DNA from: Synechococcus sp. M44_DOE_062
GTDB taxonomy: Bacteria; Cyanobacteriota; Cyanobacteriia; Thermostichales; Thermostichaceae
Assembly (NCBI GenBank): GCA_015295985.1
Contig: DVDX01000003.1
Coordinates: 1 to 49,576 of the forward strand
Length of the DNA stretch: 49,576 bases
Direction: 5' to 3'
Positions 20,127 through 29,933 of this stretch are shown one piece after another. Every line of letters begins with the position of its first letter. The stretch's first letter is position 1. The position numbers and the translations under genes were made by a program. Below the pieces are notes generated by a model that worked only from the letters and a program-made list of their open reading frames with translations, searched no databases and had not been told where the DNA came from.

Positions 20127-20990
20127 ATGACGGATCCCAGACCCTACCCCAAACAACCCCAATTTCCAGAGCGGCCCAAAACCGAACAACTGGATCAAAG
20201 TGCTGGTGAATGGCAAGCCTTTAGCGCTTTGCCCCCTGCCACCTCTCTGCCCCCGGTTCAAGCCGAGCGGCCAGTCCCGCAAGCGGCTGCTAAGGGGGAA
20301 ACTCTGCCCAAATTGGCTCCCTGGAGTAAACGGATCGGGGCCTTTGCCCTCGACTTTGGGCTGGGGTTGGGGATCTCCTATCTGGCTCAGGGCTTGGCTG
20401 CTCTGGTGGGATCCGATGCAGGCGCGGTGGACATGGTTGGCTATGTCGCCTTCTTCGCCACCTGGCTGGTGAACCGTGGCTATTGCCAATCCCGTCCTGA
20501 GGGCCAAAGCCTTGGCAAATGGCTGCTGAACATCAAAACCCTGGATCCCGAAACCGAAGCCTCGCCGCACCTGATTCGTTCTCTGGCTCGAGAGGGGGTG
20601 CTCTCCCTCTTTGTGCTCACGGAGGCCCTGCTGGTGCCTCTGGCTGCGGATGGGCTGTTTGCCGTCTTCGACAAGGAAAAACGCCAAACCATCCACGACC
20701 GGGCTGGACGCACCTTGGTGGTGGAAGCAGAGCGGGGCTACCACCTGGATGAAAAAGTCTTGCGGTTTTTGCAGGACATCCTAGAGGGGGACGCTGCTGA
20801 CGACGTCAAATCGGCTGCTCGCGACCTGCTGCGCCAAGCCCAACGCAATGACGCCGTGCGGGATCTGTCCAAGCAGTTGCAACGCCTGAGCAAAGATGTG
20901 GATCGCAATGCCCGCAGCCTACGGCAACAAACGGGCAAGCACGTGAAAACTTGGGTTGATTCCGTCAAGGAAAAGTTGGATAATTGGTGA
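20127..20990 (+). CDS. RDD family membrane protein with charged C-terminal tail
   Basis: A 287-residue protein. A Pro/Gln-rich N-terminus (1-65) precedes the RDD core: KRIGAFALDF near residue 70, two to three hydrophobic segments, GQSLGKWLLNIKTLD in the middle and an HDRAGRTLVV segment. The final roughly 90 residues are highly charged and probably helical or coiled. Some RDD proteins have been linked to ion transport, but the function here is unknown. It lies between RNase Z and the L33 gene on the same strand. Confidence 0.8.
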   Translation: MTDPRPYPKQPQFPERPKTEQLDQSAGEWQAFSALPPATSLPPVQAERPVPQAAAKGETLPKLAPWSKRIGAFALDFGLGLGISYLAQGLAALVGSDAGAVDMVGYVAFFATWLVNRGYCQSRPEGQSLGKWLLNIKTLDPETEASPHLIRSLAREGVLSLFVLTEALLVPLAADGLFAVFDKEKRQTIHDRAGRTLVVEAERGYHLDEKVLRFLQDILEGDAADDVKSAARDLLRQAQRNDAVRDLSKQLQRLSKDVDRNARSLRQQTGKHVKTWVDSVKEKLDNW

Positions 20991-21081
20991 TCGCGCTTGT
21001 TGAGGCAAACCCATATCTCCAGCCTTAGGGCCTGGGATGGCGGTTTCCTCGTTACTGTTTACCTTTGTCCTGGGATCCGTC

Positions 21082-21276
21082 ATGGCTAAAGCAAAGGGTG
21101 CCCGCATCATCATCACCCTGGAGTGCACCGAGTGCCGCACCAACGTCAACAAACGTTCTCCAGGCGTGAACCGCTATACCACCACCAAAAACCGCCGTAA
21201 CACAACAGCTCGCTTGGAGCTGAAGAAATTCTGCCCTCACTGCAACCGCCACACCATCCACAAAGAGATTAAGTAG
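21082..21276 (+). CDS. rpmG: 50S ribosomal protein L33
   Basis: A 64-residue ribosomal protein starting [15 protein letters not shown]. It has both cysteine pairs of the zinc-binding form (CTEC and CPHC). The frame is open from 21037, but ATG 21082 gives the standard protein. It is followed after 29 bp by rpsR, the usual cyanobacterial and plastid rpmG-rpsR pair. Confidence 0.96.
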   Translation: MAKAKGARIIITLECTECRTNVNKRSPGVNRYTTTKNRRNTTARLELKKFCPHCNRHTIHKEIK

Positions 21277-21305
21277 TTCAAGCCGTTTTGCCGTTCTCCT
21301 ACCCT

Positions 21306-21521
21306 ATGGTTTACACTCGTCGCCGCCTGTCTCCCATCAAGCCGGGAGAATCTATTAAATACACCGATGTTGAGCTGCTCAAGAAATTTGTAACCGAGCG
21401 CGGCAAGATCCTGCCCCGTCGCATCACCGGCCTGACCGCCAAACAACAGCGGCAACTCACCGCTGCAATCAAGCAAGCGCGCATCATGGGTCTTCTTTAC
21501 TTTGTCAACAAAGAGGGATAG
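21306..21521 (+). CDS. rpsR: 30S ribosomal protein S18
   Basis: A 71-residue S18 with the typical N-terminus [15 protein letters not shown] and core [20 protein letters not shown] followed by a TGL segment. ATG 21306 is chosen over the in-frame ATG 18 bp upstream because it gives the conserved N-terminus. It is tightly linked to rpmG, and the Dus gene starts 16 bp after its stop, so the three are probably co-transcribed. Confidence 0.96.
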   Translation: MVYTRRRLSPIKPGESIKYTDVELLKKFVTERGKILPRRITGLTAKQQRQLTAAIKQARIMGLLYFVNKEG

Positions 21522-21537
21522 CCTTCTCCGGATCTCG

Positions 21538-22608
21538 ATGGGCCTACAGCTTTCGCCGGAACTCCAAGCCCGCCTATCCCCGCCCCTGAATATCGGTGGG
21601 GTGAAAGTCTTGAGTCGCGTTTTTCAGGCGCCGCTGTCAGGGGTAACCGACCAAGTCTTTCGAGGGCTGGTGCGCCGTTTTGCCCCCCACAGCTTGGTTT
21701 ACACAGAAATGGTCAGTGCGGCTGGCTTGCACTATGCCCGCCAGTTGCCCCGCATTATGGAGGTTGGCGAGGGAGAGCAGCCTATCGGCATTCAACTGTT
21801 CGATTGTCGGCCTGACTTTCTGGCAGAAGCAGCCCGCATGGCGGTGGACGAAGGGGCGACCTTGGTGGACATCAACATGGGCTGCCCGGTGAACAAGATT
21901 ACCCAAAACGGCGGTGGCTCTTCTCTGCTTCGCGATCCCGACACGGCAGCACGAATCGTGGAGGCGGTGGCCAAAGCGGTGGAGGTGCCCGTAACCGTAA
22001 AAACCCGCCTAGGCTGGTCGGATCAGGAGATCAACATTTTGGATTTTGCCCACCGTCTGCAGGAGGCAGGGGCACAACTGCTCACCTTGCATGCCCGGAC
22101 ACGCGCCCAAGGCTTCAACGGCAAAGCTCGCTGGGACTGGATCCGCCGCGTCAAACAGCACTTGCGCATTCCCGTCATTGCCAACGGGGATATTTTCTCG
22201 ACAGCCGCAGCGGTGAAGTGTCTGGAGGAAACCGGAGCCGATGGGGTGATGTGCTCCCGTGGCACCATGGGCTATCCCTTTCTGGTGGGGGAAATTGATC
22301 ACTTCCTGAAAACCGGTCAAGAAAGACCGGCTCCTACTCCCCTGGAGCGGATTCAAATGGCTCTAGAGCACCTGCGCGGTCTCTGGGAGTACAAGGGGGA
22401 ACGTGGCATTCGTCAGGCCCGCAAGCACATGACTTGGTACGTCAAAGACTTTGCCGGGGCCTCTCAATTCCGCGCTCTCCTCTGTCGCATTGAGACGGTG
22501 CAGGAAGGGGAAGCCCTGCTTCTTCAGGCTATGGAGCGCTGCCAAGAAGCCACACCTCAACCGGAAGGGACTATGGAAGAGGCCGATCTTCTCCCTGAGG
22601 CCAGTTGA
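21538..22608 (+). CDS. tRNA-dihydrouridine synthase, DusB-like
   Basis: A 356-residue FMN-dependent TIM-barrel enzyme that reduces specific uridines in the tRNA D-loop. Motifs: QAPLSGVTD near the N-terminus, TEMVSA, INMGCPVNKI with catalytic Cys116, LHARTRAQGF and ANGDIFS. ATG 21538 is chosen; the frame extends upstream into rpsR without a better start. It is convergent with leuB, with 73 bp between the stops. The position of the modified uridine is not predicted. Confidence 0.93.
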   Translation: MGLQLSPELQARLSPPLNIGGVKVLSRVFQAPLSGVTDQVFRGLVRRFAPHSLVYTEMVSAAGLHYARQLPRIMEVGEGEQPIGIQLFDCRPDFLAEAARMAVDEGATLVDINMGCPVNKITQNGGGSSLLRDPDTAARIVEAVAKAVEVPVTVKTRLGWSDQEINILDFAHRLQEAGAQLLTLHARTRAQGFNGKARWDWIRRVKQHLRIPVIANGDIFSTAAAVKCLEETGADGVMCSRGTMGYPFLVGEIDHFLKTGQERPAPTPLERIQMALEHLRGLWEYKGERGIRQARKHMTWYVKDFAGASQFRALLCRIETVQEGEALLLQAMERCQEATPQPEGTMEEADLLPEAS

Positions 22609-22681
22609 ATGATCTTTGCAACTGAAAATCGCTGCCTGCCTGCGCTGGCTGTAGCCGCGTCCCTGAAATCCCTGAAAAAGG

Positions 22682-23797
22682 CTATTGCGCCTGCTGTTGG
22701 GACAGCGCTGCCACCAACTTTTCTCCCATTTCCTGACAACCCACCAAGGTCATTCCCTCAGAGTAAATGTCTGGGGTACGGTACCCTTGCGCCAAAACGG
22801 CCTCTACCGCCTGTTCGATACGGTCAGCAGCTTGCGGCTGATCCAAGGAGTAACGCAGCATCAGGGCGCCGGAGAGCACCTGGGCAATGGGGTTGGCTTT
22901 GTCTTGTCCGGCAATATCGGGGGCCGACCCGTGTACCGGCTCGTATAGGCCGGGGCCAGAGGATCCCAGAGAGGCAGAGGGCAGCATACCAATGGAGCCG
23001 GTCAGCATGGCCGCTTCATCGGAGAGGATATCACCGAAGAGATTGCCCGTGAGGATGACGTCGAACTGCTTGGGCCAGCGCACCAGCTGCATAGCGGCAT
23101 TGTCGATGTACAGGTGGGAAAGTTCCACATCCGGGTAGTCAGCCGCAATGACATTGACCCGCTCCCGCCACAGTTGCGATACCTCCAGAACGTTGGCTTT
23201 GTCCACCGAGCAGAGCTTGCGCCGACGCTTGCGGGCCAGCTCGAAGGCAACTCGGGCGATCCGATCCACCTCAGCTTCGCTGTAGACCATGGTGTTCACG
23301 CCACGCCGGGATCCCTGGGCATCCGTGAAGATTCCCTTGGGCTGGCCGAAGTAGATGCCCCCCGTCAGCTCTCGCACCACCACCAGATCGATCCCCAAGA
23401 CCACCTCTGGCTTTAGGGAGGAGGCCCCCACCAGTTGAGGGAAGACTTTTACCGGGCGCAAGTTGGCAAACAGCCCCAGCCCCGCCCTCAGGCCCAACAA
23501 GGCCCGTTCTGGGCGTTTCTCAGGAGGCAGAGTGTCATACTTGAAGTCGCCGACAGCAGCCAGATAAACGGCATCGCTCTCTTGAGCCATCTTCAGGGTT
23601 TCTGCCGGCAAGGGATCCCCGGTCTGTTCGTAGGCAGCCCCGCCGATCAAACCCTCTTGCCACTGCAGAGCAAATCCCATCTGCTGGGCAACCGCATCCA
23701 AAACAGCCCGCCCCACCCGCATGATTTCGGGGCCGATCCCATCTCCGGCAAGGGCTGTGATCCGATAGGTTCGAGCAGTTGAAGAAGGAGCGCTCAT
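22682..23797 (-). CDS. leuB: 3-isopropylmalate dehydrogenase
   Basis: A 371-residue enzyme for the oxidative decarboxylation of 3-isopropylmalate in leucine synthesis. Clear LeuB features are [12 protein letters not shown], the substrate-loop arginines in [32 protein letters not shown], and the metal-site segments DNAAMQLV and [10 protein letters not shown], then HGSAPDIAG. The length is normal. No clear ribosome binding site precedes the ATG. It lies downstream of petD on the same strand, but a hairpin at 23910-23939 suggests a separate transcript. Confidence 0.96.
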   Translation of the reverse strand: MSAPSSTARTYRITALAGDGIGPEIMRVGRAVLDAVAQQMGFALQWQEGLIGGAAYEQTGDPLPAETLKMAQESDAVYLAAVGDFKYDTLPPEKRPERALLGLRAGLGLFANLRPVKVFPQLVGASSLKPEVVLGIDLVVVRELTGGIYFGQPKGIFTDAQGSRRGVNTMVYSEAEVDRIARVAFELARKRRRKLCSVDKANVLEVSQLWRERVNVIAADYPDVELSHLYIDNAAMQLVRWPKQFDVILTGNLFGDILSDEAAMLTGSIGMLPSASLGSSGPGLYEPVHGSAPDIAGQDKANPIAQVLSGALMLRYSLDQPQAADRIEQAVEAVLAQGYRTPDIYSEGMTLVGCQEMGEKLVAALSQQQAQ

Positions 23798-23899
23798 GAG
23801 CAGTCAAGCTAAAACGAGGGCGTAGAGATACTACCACTTCGGCGGGCTGGCCCATCCCTTGGCACACAGGTTTGCAGACAACTTCTCCAAAAAGCTCTC

Positions 23900-23939
23900 C
23901 AAAAGACAAAGTGCAGCCCGGCCACCGACCTGCTGCACT
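23900..23939 (-). terminator. likely terminator of petB-petD
   Basis: An 8-bp stem (AGTGCAGC at 23910-23917 with GCTGCACT at 23932-23939) is followed on the minus strand by a T-rich run TTGTCTTTT, just after petD. It fits a factor-independent terminator with an imperfect U tract. Confidence 0.55.
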
Positions 23940-23991
23940 GTGATGGTGATGATGACAGTTAACCCATCAAGCTGGAGTCCCAGATGTTCCT

Positions 23992-24504
23992 TTAGAACAA
24001 GCCCAAGGTGACCCACTTATCCAAGGGCAGAGTAGCACCAATGCCCAGGTAGAGAGTGACCAAGGTGCCGATCAAAAACACCGTTGTCGCCACCGGGCGG
24101 CGCAGGGGGTTTTGGAACTTGTTGACGCTTTCGATGAAGGGCACAAACAGGAGACCGACAGGAATGGCAGACATCAGAGCAATTCCCAACAGCTTATTGG
24201 GAGCAATCCGCAGAATATGGAAGGCGGGGTAGAGATACCATTCCGGCAGAATTTCCAGAGGCGTAGCAAAGGGATCCGCTGGCTCACCTACACCTGCAGG
24301 ATCCATGACCGACAGGCCGACGATCACCCCAATAGTGCCCAAGATCACCACCGGAAACATAAAGAGCAAGTCGTTGGGCCAAGCGGGCTCGCCATAGGTC
24401 ATGTGGCCCATGTTTTTCTTCAGCTTGGCTACAACTTTGGGGTTGTCTAGGTCAACCTTACGGGTAATGGCCTCAGTTGCTATCACCTGTTTTGAGACAG
24501 CCAT
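23992..24504 (-). CDS. petD: cytochrome b6f subunit IV
   Basis: A 170-residue thylakoid protein with three membrane helices that forms the quinol-side core of cytochrome b6f together with PetB. The segment [16 protein letters not shown], the Qo-site [13 protein letters not shown], and the [15 protein letters not shown] loop are diagnostic. It is about ten residues longer than many PetD proteins because of an N-terminal extension before [20 protein letters not shown] precedes the ATG on the coding strand. The petB stop is about 100 bp upstream, giving the usual petB-petD order. Confidence 0.97.
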   Translation of the reverse strand: MAVSKQVIATEAITRKVDLDNPKVVAKLKKNMGHMTYGEPAWPNDLLFMFPVVILGTIGVIVGLSVMDPAGVGEPADPFATPLEILPEWYLYPAFHILRIAPNKLLGIALMSAIPVGLLFVPFIESVNKFQNPLRRPVATTVFLIGTLVTLYLGIGATLPLDKWVTLGLF

Positions 24505-24604
24505 GAGAGTTCTCCTTATCTAGGGGCAAAAGGTTTTGAAAAAGTGGCAGCTTAGAGATCCCAGTTGCCGGGACGGTCAAAGCCGGCTGGGAGTCAAACC
24601 TTGC

Positions 24605-25252
24605 TCACAAAGGCCCAGAAATACCTTGGCGGCGAATCATCAAAAAGTGCATGGTCATAAAGACCGCAGTCAGCCAAGGTAACACGAAAGTGTGCAAGCT
24701 GTAGAAACGAGTCAGGGTAGCTTGACCCACTGCTTCGCCGCCCCGGATCAGTTGCACCAACGAGTCGCCCACCACCGGAATGGCACTGGGCACACCGGAG
24801 ACGATCTTGACCGCCCAGTAGCCCACCTGATCCCAGGGCAGGGAGTAGCCGGTAACGCCGAAGGAGACAGTCAGCACCGCCAAGATCACACCGGTTACCC
24901 AGGTCAGCTCGCGGGGCTTCTTGAATCCCCCCGTCAGGTAAACCCGGAAGGTGTGTAGGATCATCATCAGCACCATCATGGAGGCACTCCAACGGTGGAT
25001 GGAGCGCAACAGCCAGCCGAAGTTCACCTGGGTCATGATGTAGTTCACCGATTCAAAAGCCTCGGCCACCGTCGGACGATAGTAAAACGTCATGGCAAAG
25101 CCGGTGGCAAACTGGATTAAGAAGCACACCAGCGTCACCCCGCCAAGGCAGTAGAAGATGTTAACGTGAGGCGGAATGAATTTTCCCGTTGCATCGTCGA
25201 CGAAAGGCGTAATCTCTAGCCGCTCGTCCAACCAGTCGTAAACTTTGCTCAT
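24605..25252 (-). CDS. petB: cytochrome b6
   Basis: A 215-residue four-helix cytochrome that carries the two b hemes and heme ci of cytochrome b6f. Cys35, the covalent heme-ci anchor, is in [10 protein letters not shown]; the heme-histidine regions [12 protein letters not shown] with LHTFRVY and [11 protein letters not shown] with [12 protein letters not shown] are intact. It is transcribed with petD and is divergent from the CtpA-like protease, with about 180 bp between starts. The two other large subunits, petC and petA, lie about 5 kb away on the opposite strand. Confidence 0.98.
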   Translation of the reverse strand: MSKVYDWLDERLEITPFVDDATGKFIPPHVNIFYCLGGVTLVCFLIQFATGFAMTFYYRPTVAEAFESVNYIMTQVNFGWLLRSIHRWSASMMVLMMILHTFRVYLTGGFKKPRELTWVTGVILAVLTVSFGVTGYSLPWDQVGYWAVKIVSGVPSAIPVVGDSLVQLIRGGEAVGQATLTRFYSLHTFVLPWLTAVFMTMHFLMIRRQGISGPL

Positions 25253-25435
25253 AATGCCTGCAATTCTTGAAGTTGGATCTCAGGGGCGGGGCAAGCCCAC
25301 TCCTCAATGTAACACAATCCTTTAACACTATCCTGGCGTCGGGCTCAGCTTGGGGACGAAGATCTCGATCCCAGCAGGCCAGACGAGTCTTTGATATTGC
25401 GTTTTGTTCATGTTTCTTAACGTTTTTTGGGATCG

Positions 25436-26707
25436 ATGGTTGTGCAGAAGCCGAGATACACAGGGATCCGTTGGTGGGGGATCCGCCTTGTCTTGCTTGG
25501 GTGTTTGCTCTGGGCGAGTTTGGCCATTGGCCCCTGTCCAGCACAGGCCAGCCGCTGGGGAGAAGAGCAGCAACTGCTGGCGCAGGCTTGGGCCTATGTG
25601 GATCGGGCCTATGTGGATCCGGGGTTTAACGGGCAAAACTGGTGGCAGGTGCGACAACGGTTTCTCTCCCGACCCTTGAAGGAGCGCAAGCAGACCTATC
25701 AGGCCATCGAGGAGATGTTGGCCACTCTGGGGGATCCCTTTACCCGCTTTTTGGACAGAGAGCACTACCTTAGCCTGCAGACCTCTACAGCCGGCGAGCT
25801 GAGTGGTGTCGGCTTGCAGATTGCCATCGACGAGGAAGGCGCTGTGCGGGTGATTGCCCCCATGGAAGGCACTCCTGCCGAGCAGGCCGGGATCCAACCT
25901 CAGGATGAGATTTTGGCGGTGGATCGGGTGCCGGTGGCGGGGTTGAGTCTGGACGAAGTGGCCGAGCGGATGCGGGGGCGCAGTGGCACGCCGGTTACCT
26001 TGAAGCTGAAGCGGCAGGATCGCATTTGGGAAGTGGAGCTGGTGCGCCAATCGATCACCATCAACCCCGTGCGCACCCGTTTTTTTGAGCTGCCTCAGGG
26101 ATCGGTGGCCTACATTCGTCTCAGCCAGTTCAACGGCAATGCTGCCGCCCAAGTCCGTCAAGCCATTCGAACCGCAGAAGCTCAAGGGGTGCGGGGCTAC
26201 ATTCTCGATTTGCGCAACAATCCGGGGGGACTCTTGCAGGCGGCTATCGAGATCGCCCGCTTCTGGATCCCCAAGGGCGACATTGTGCTGGTGACGGATC
26301 GCCACGGCATTCAAGATAGCATTCCCGCCACTGGCGAGGTGCTCACAGAGGCGCCGCTGGTGGTCTTGGTGAACCAGGGCAGCGCCAGTGCCAGTGAAGT
26401 GTTGGCCGGGGCACTTCAGGATAGTGGGCGAGCCCAACTGGTGGGAACCCGCACCTTTGGCAAAGGGCTCATTCAATCGCTGCTGGAGCTGGCGGATGGA
26501 TCGGGGCTGGCAGTGACCACGGCCAAGTATCTCACCCCCAAAGGCCACGACATTCATCGCCAGGGGATCCAGCCCGATGTGGTGGTGGCGGAGGAATCCG
26601 TTCCCCTGACGGCGGAAACCTTGGCCGGGCCGGAGGACATCCAGCTGCAGCGAGCCCTGGAGTTGTTGGGGCAGCTGCAAGGGATCCCGGTGGCCAAAAG
26701 CCGGTGA
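25436..26707 (+). CDS. carboxyl-terminal processing protease (S41, CtpA-like)
   Basis: A 423-residue exported serine protease. An N-terminal signal sequence (hydrophobic about 16-32, ending near AQAS) leads to a PDZ domain (GVGLQIAIDEEGAVRV, PAEQAGIQPQDEIL) and an S41 catalytic domain with GSASASE (nucleophile Ser318) and TFGKG (general base Lys343); the 25-residue spacing matches the known Ser/Lys dyad of D1 protease. Such enzymes trim lumenal C-termini, for example of the D1 precursor of photosystem II. Which paralog this is cannot be settled. ATG 25436 is chosen over TTG 25427. Confidence 0.92.
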   Translation: MVVQKPRYTGIRWWGIRLVLLGCLLWASLAIGPCPAQASRWGEEQQLLAQAWAYVDRAYVDPGFNGQNWWQVRQRFLSRPLKERKQTYQAIEEMLATLGDPFTRFLDREHYLSLQTSTAGELSGVGLQIAIDEEGAVRVIAPMEGTPAEQAGIQPQDEILAVDRVPVAGLSLDEVAERMRGRSGTPVTLKLKRQDRIWEVELVRQSITINPVRTRFFELPQGSVAYIRLSQFNGNAAAQVRQAIRTAEAQGVRGYILDLRNNPGGLLQAAIEIARFWIPKGDIVLVTDRHGIQDSIPATGEVLTEAPLVVLVNQGSASASEVLAGALQDSGRAQLVGTRTFGKGLIQSLLELADGSGLAVTTAKYLTPKGHDIHRQGIQPDVVVAEESVPLTAETLAGPEDIQLQRALELLGQLQGIPVAKSR

Positions 26708-26852
26708 GGAAGGGGATCCCACTGTAGATCTCAACAGATCTCAATCGTTGGCATTCAGGATTTGGATTCCTGGTTGTTTTCGATTCGTTTTAGGATCGGA
26801 AGCAGGGTTTCCTACCCAGCGCCGATCTCTGACTCTGTCCGCTCCCGCCCGC

Positions 26853-27407
26853 ATGAACGCCATCCAGCAATTTCACCACTTTTTCAACTGCTGCATTGGG
26901 GCTTGGCGCACAGAGCGCACCTACCATTACCTAGACCGTGGCGAGGTGGAGCGCTCCCGCACCGAGTTCACCATTCGCACCCTCACCCCTGAGCTCAAGC
27001 ACAAGGTGCTCGCCGACAACAACTACCCCAACCACAACGTGGATGGTTTTCTGGGCTTTCACTTGGCTTTTGAGACGGTTTCCGAAAAGGGTGAGGAGGC
27101 CGGGCAAGAGCTGAACATGCTGTTTGTTCCTCGGCGGGAAACCCCCTTGGGGCTGCAGGGAGACTATCTGCGGGATCGGGCTTATGAGGAAGATCGCCCG
27201 ATGGTGGCGGCTTTCCGGTTCGATCCTGGATCCCTGCAACTGGTGATGACCACCACCTACACTCGTGTGGTTGCCGTAGATACCATCACTCTACTGAATC
27301 CGCGCCTGCGCCTGCGGCAGATCCTCACCTACCGGCGTCCTCCTCAGGGTCAACCTTTGCAGGAGCTGTTGCTGGTGGGGTTTGGGGTAGAACAGAAGCT
27401 GACGTGA
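26853..27407 (+). CDS. phycobilin lyase, CpcS/CpeS type
   Basis: A 184-residue lipocalin-like protein of the CpcS/CpeS chromophore lyase family, which attaches phycocyanobilin or a related bilin to cysteines of phycobiliproteins. The N-terminal FFNCCIGAWRTERTYHYL and EVERSRTEFTI, and the later segments GFHLAFET and TTTYTRVVAVDTI, support this. The frame is open from 26748, but ATG 26853 gives the conserved N-terminus. No phycobiliprotein genes are adjacent. Which subunit and cysteine it serves is not predictable here. Confidence 0.85.
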   Translation: MNAIQQFHHFFNCCIGAWRTERTYHYLDRGEVERSRTEFTIRTLTPELKHKVLADNNYPNHNVDGFLGFHLAFETVSEKGEEAGQELNMLFVPRRETPLGLQGDYLRDRAYEEDRPMVAAFRFDPGSLQLVMTTTYTRVVAVDTITLLNPRLRLRQILTYRRPPQGQPLQELLLVGFGVEQKLT

Positions 27408-27481
27408 CCTACTCCTGCACTCATGCTGATGCATAGAGGGCGGGGCTTCTCGGCGGTCTAGCTAACCTGCGGATCCTGAGC

Positions 27482-28006
27482 ATGACGCTTCCCGAAGACT
27501 TGAGATTGTCCCAGCACTTGGCCCTGATCCAGTTGAGGTTCGAGCGAGGACAATATCGGCAGGCGCTAGAGCAGGCCAAACAGGCCCAAAGCCGCTATCC
27601 ACAGTCGGGTAAGCTACGGCTCTGGCAGGCCCTGGCCCAAGAAGCCCTTGGCGAAACGCAGGAGGCTATCCTGTTGGCCCAAACCTTACTGCGCAACCCA
27701 GATCCAGAAGTTGCCCAGCAGGCTCGCTATGTCCTGGGCATCTGGCAAGCCCCTCGTCTGCGGCGTCCGGCGGAGTGGTTGAGCGAAATTCCCGATCTCA
27801 GCCGGCTGGAAGAAGCCGATCCCCCGGAATACCGCTTGCTCCATGGGCACTCTCAACGCAAAGGCCCTTCCCCAGGATCCGGCGCTCCTTCTGGGGATCC
27901 CCTCAGCCGCCGTGAAGCGGATCCCCCATTGGATACCCAGCCCCTCATCTGGGTGTTGATCGGGATCCTCTTGACCCTGCTGGCCGTGATGGCTTGGCTG
28001 CCCTAG
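27482..28006 (+). CDS. TPR-like protein with C-terminal membrane anchor
   Basis: A 174-residue protein I cannot assign to a named family. Residues 1-95 form helix pairs of TPR type (QLRFERGQYRQALEQAKQ, then RLWQALAQEALGETQEAILLA). A polar, Pro/Gly-rich linker (about 115-150) follows, then one hydrophobic helix at the very end (WVLIGILLTLLAVMAWL), so it is probably tail-anchored with the TPR part in the cytoplasm. The next gene begins 49 bp downstream; both may act at a membrane. Confidence 0.7.
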   Translation: MTLPEDLRLSQHLALIQLRFERGQYRQALEQAKQAQSRYPQSGKLRLWQALAQEALGETQEAILLAQTLLRNPDPEVAQQARYVLGIWQAPRLRRPAEWLSEIPDLSRLEEADPPEYRLLHGHSQRKGPSPGSGAPSGDPLSRREADPPLDTQPLIWVLIGILLTLLAVMAWLP

Positions 28007-28055
28007 AGGGGGACACAACCCTCGCCGCTGCTGGGTTAATGGGGAGATACTGGGA

Positions 28056-29492
28056 ATGGAGGAGACGATGGGTCTAGCTCAGGGGAGCGGATCTGCGTCC
28101 AGGGATCCCAATAGGCTCCTCGGCAGTTGGGGCGGAAAGCGGAGGTTAAGAGTGGCTACACAAACAGTGGTGATGGATGCAGTGGAACAGTTGGGCCTGC
28201 GGGTGACGCTGGGAGATATTGCATCCAGCACAGGATTGGCTTTACACGAGGCCAAACAAGAGCTGCTGAATTTGGCCCAAAAGGCGGAGGGGCATCTCCA
28301 GGTCTCCCGGCAGGGGGAGATTACCTACGTCTTCCCGCCGGATTTTCGCAGCATTCTCAAGCGCAAGGAGCAGCAGGATCGGCTGGCAGCCCTACGTCGC
28401 CGGTTGTGGGGGGGCTTCCTCTATGGGTTGCGCATTTCCTTCGGCATTCTGCTGGTGGTGTCGATTGTCTTGATTGTCCTGGCGTTGATTGCCTTGCAGA
28501 TGGCCAGTAGCCGCGAGCAGGACAATCGCAGCCGGTCGCGGGGAATAGGGTTTTACTACTTCCCCAACCTTTGGATCGGCAACCCCTTCTGGGATCCTTA
28601 TCCCTACTATGGGAGCTACTCCGGTCGGACGCGCCCTCACCAGCCGCAAAAATCCGAGATGAACTTCCTGGAAGCAGTGTACAGCTTCCTCTTTGGGGAC
28701 GGGGATCCCAATGCCGACCTGGAAGAGGAGCGCTATGCCCTCATCGGCCAACGGATTCGCGCCAATGGGGGGGTGATCGCAGCGGAGCAGGTGTTGCCCT
28801 ATCTGGACGTGGAGCCGGGATCCCCCGCCCTAGAATACGAAGATTACATGCTGCCCATTCTGCTCAAGTTTGACGGTCAGCCGGAAGTCAGCGAGGACGG
28901 GGACATTGTCTACCGCTTCCCAGAGCTGCAGGTGGCCGCCTCAGAGCGCAAGCCCAAGAGGATCCCTGAGGTGTTGCAGGAGAAACCTTGGGTGTTCAGC
29001 CGGGCCACGCCTGGTCAACTGACCCTGGCAGGGGGCTTGGGAGTTCTCAATTTCTTTCTGGCCGCCATTCTCTATGGGGCACGGGAGGAGGTGGCAGCGG
29101 CAGCCGGCAGCAATGCTTTTTTGGCCTTCATCTACCCGTTGATCGGCTTCCTCTTCCTCTACGGCACGCTGTTTTTGGCGGTGCCCGCTGTTCGCTGGCT
29201 AGCCTTGCAAATCCGTAACCAGGGGGTGGAGCGTCGCAATCGTATCCGGCAGCTTTGGCGAGAACATCTGCAGCATCCCACAGAGGCGCTGCTGCGCAAA
29301 CTCAACTTTGCCCGCCGCTTCCGCCGCCAAGAAGTTGTGCAAGAGTCGGACACCATTTACTCAACCGACCGGGATTTGATCGAGCAGCGAGACTACCGTC
29401 TGGACGAGCCGGTGTTCCGCCAGCTTTTGGAATCTGAAGCTCAGCAGGAGCACCCGGAAACCGAACAAGTGCGCAAGCCGCGTCCCCTCTAG
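28056..29492 (+). CDS. conserved membrane protein of unknown function
   Basis: A 478-residue protein with a winged-helix-like N-terminal part (about 35-105), a membrane helix (about 125-147), an aromatic segment GFYYFPNLWIGNPFWDPYPY near 165-185, a second soluble part containing EMNFLEAVYSFLFGDGDPN, and two membrane helices near 325-375, then a charged C-terminus. I recall similar proteins in other cyanobacteria and plastids but cannot give a function. Start choice is open: ATG 28056 gives the full frame, while ATG 28068 has an ideal GGAGGA just upstream. Confidence 0.75.
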   Translation: MEETMGLAQGSGSASRDPNRLLGSWGGKRRLRVATQTVVMDAVEQLGLRVTLGDIASSTGLALHEAKQELLNLAQKAEGHLQVSRQGEITYVFPPDFRSILKRKEQQDRLAALRRRLWGGFLYGLRISFGILLVVSIVLIVLALIALQMASSREQDNRSRSRGIGFYYFPNLWIGNPFWDPYPYYGSYSGRTRPHQPQKSEMNFLEAVYSFLFGDGDPNADLEEERYALIGQRIRANGGVIAAEQVLPYLDVEPGSPALEYEDYMLPILLKFDGQPEVSEDGDIVYRFPELQVAASERKPKRIPEVLQEKPWVFSRATPGQLTLAGGLGVLNFFLAAILYGAREEVAAAAGSNAFLAFIYPLIGFLFLYGTLFLAVPAVRWLALQIRNQGVERRNRIRQLWREHLQHPTEALLRKLNFARRFRRQEVVQESDTIYSTDRDLIEQRDYRLDEPVFRQLLESEAQQEHPETEQVRKPRPL

Positions 29493-29615
29493 AGAGGTCA
29501 TGGCCGTTGGGCAAACTCCCGGTCTGCCGTTTGAGCCGAGACCCATTCGAGTTTCTTGCCCAGCCGGAGAATCCGGCGCTTGGGTTTGCTTGGACTTTTT
29601 TCTCCCCCGGAGAAC

Positions 29616-29933
29616 TCAAAGCAACCACTCCGAGACCCGCTCCCCCACCTTCTGCAAATCCAGAGGAATGGCCACCGCCTTGCCCATACGAGGTCTCTGA
29701 CGGGTGGACTCGATCTCCCGGCGCACCGATTCCCACACCCCCCAAGCCTGCAAATGGGCCAGCACTCTCTCCAAGTGGGCCAGATACTCCGCCTCGCTCA
29801 AGGGAAAGGAGGGCTGCTCCAGGTAGCGCCACATCACCAGCAGCACCACCTTCTGCTGGATACGGCGCAACTGTACGTCGTAGGAACAGCCCCACTTCTC
29901 GCGCAACAAAGCTTGAAAGTCGGATCCCTTCAT
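29616..29933 (-). CDS. DUF3067 family protein
   Basis: A 105-residue protein from ATG 29933 (a TTG 36 bp upstream would add 12 residues). The sequence LLREKWGCSYDVQLRR, then VMWRYLEQPSFPLSEAEYLAHL and RQRPRMGKAVAIPLDL, matches the small cyanobacterial/plastid DUF3067 family. No membrane segment or known catalytic motif is seen; function unknown. It is convergent with the preceding membrane-protein gene and divergent from petC. Confidence 0.85.
   Translation of the reverse strand: MKGSDFQALLREKWGCSYDVQLRRIQQKVVLLVMWRYLEQPSFPLSEAEYLAHLERVLAHLQAWGVWESVRREIESTRQRPRMGKAVAIPLDLQKVGERVSEWLL

Noticed and set aside
22609-23052. 147-codon plus-strand frame over the 3' part of leuB
   Set aside because: Antisense shadow of leuB; Arg/Pro-rich with no domain.
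25328-26734. 468-codon minus-strand frame over the CtpA-like gene
   Set aside because: Antisense shadow; composition unlike a protein family, and the plus-strand gene has complete catalytic motifs.
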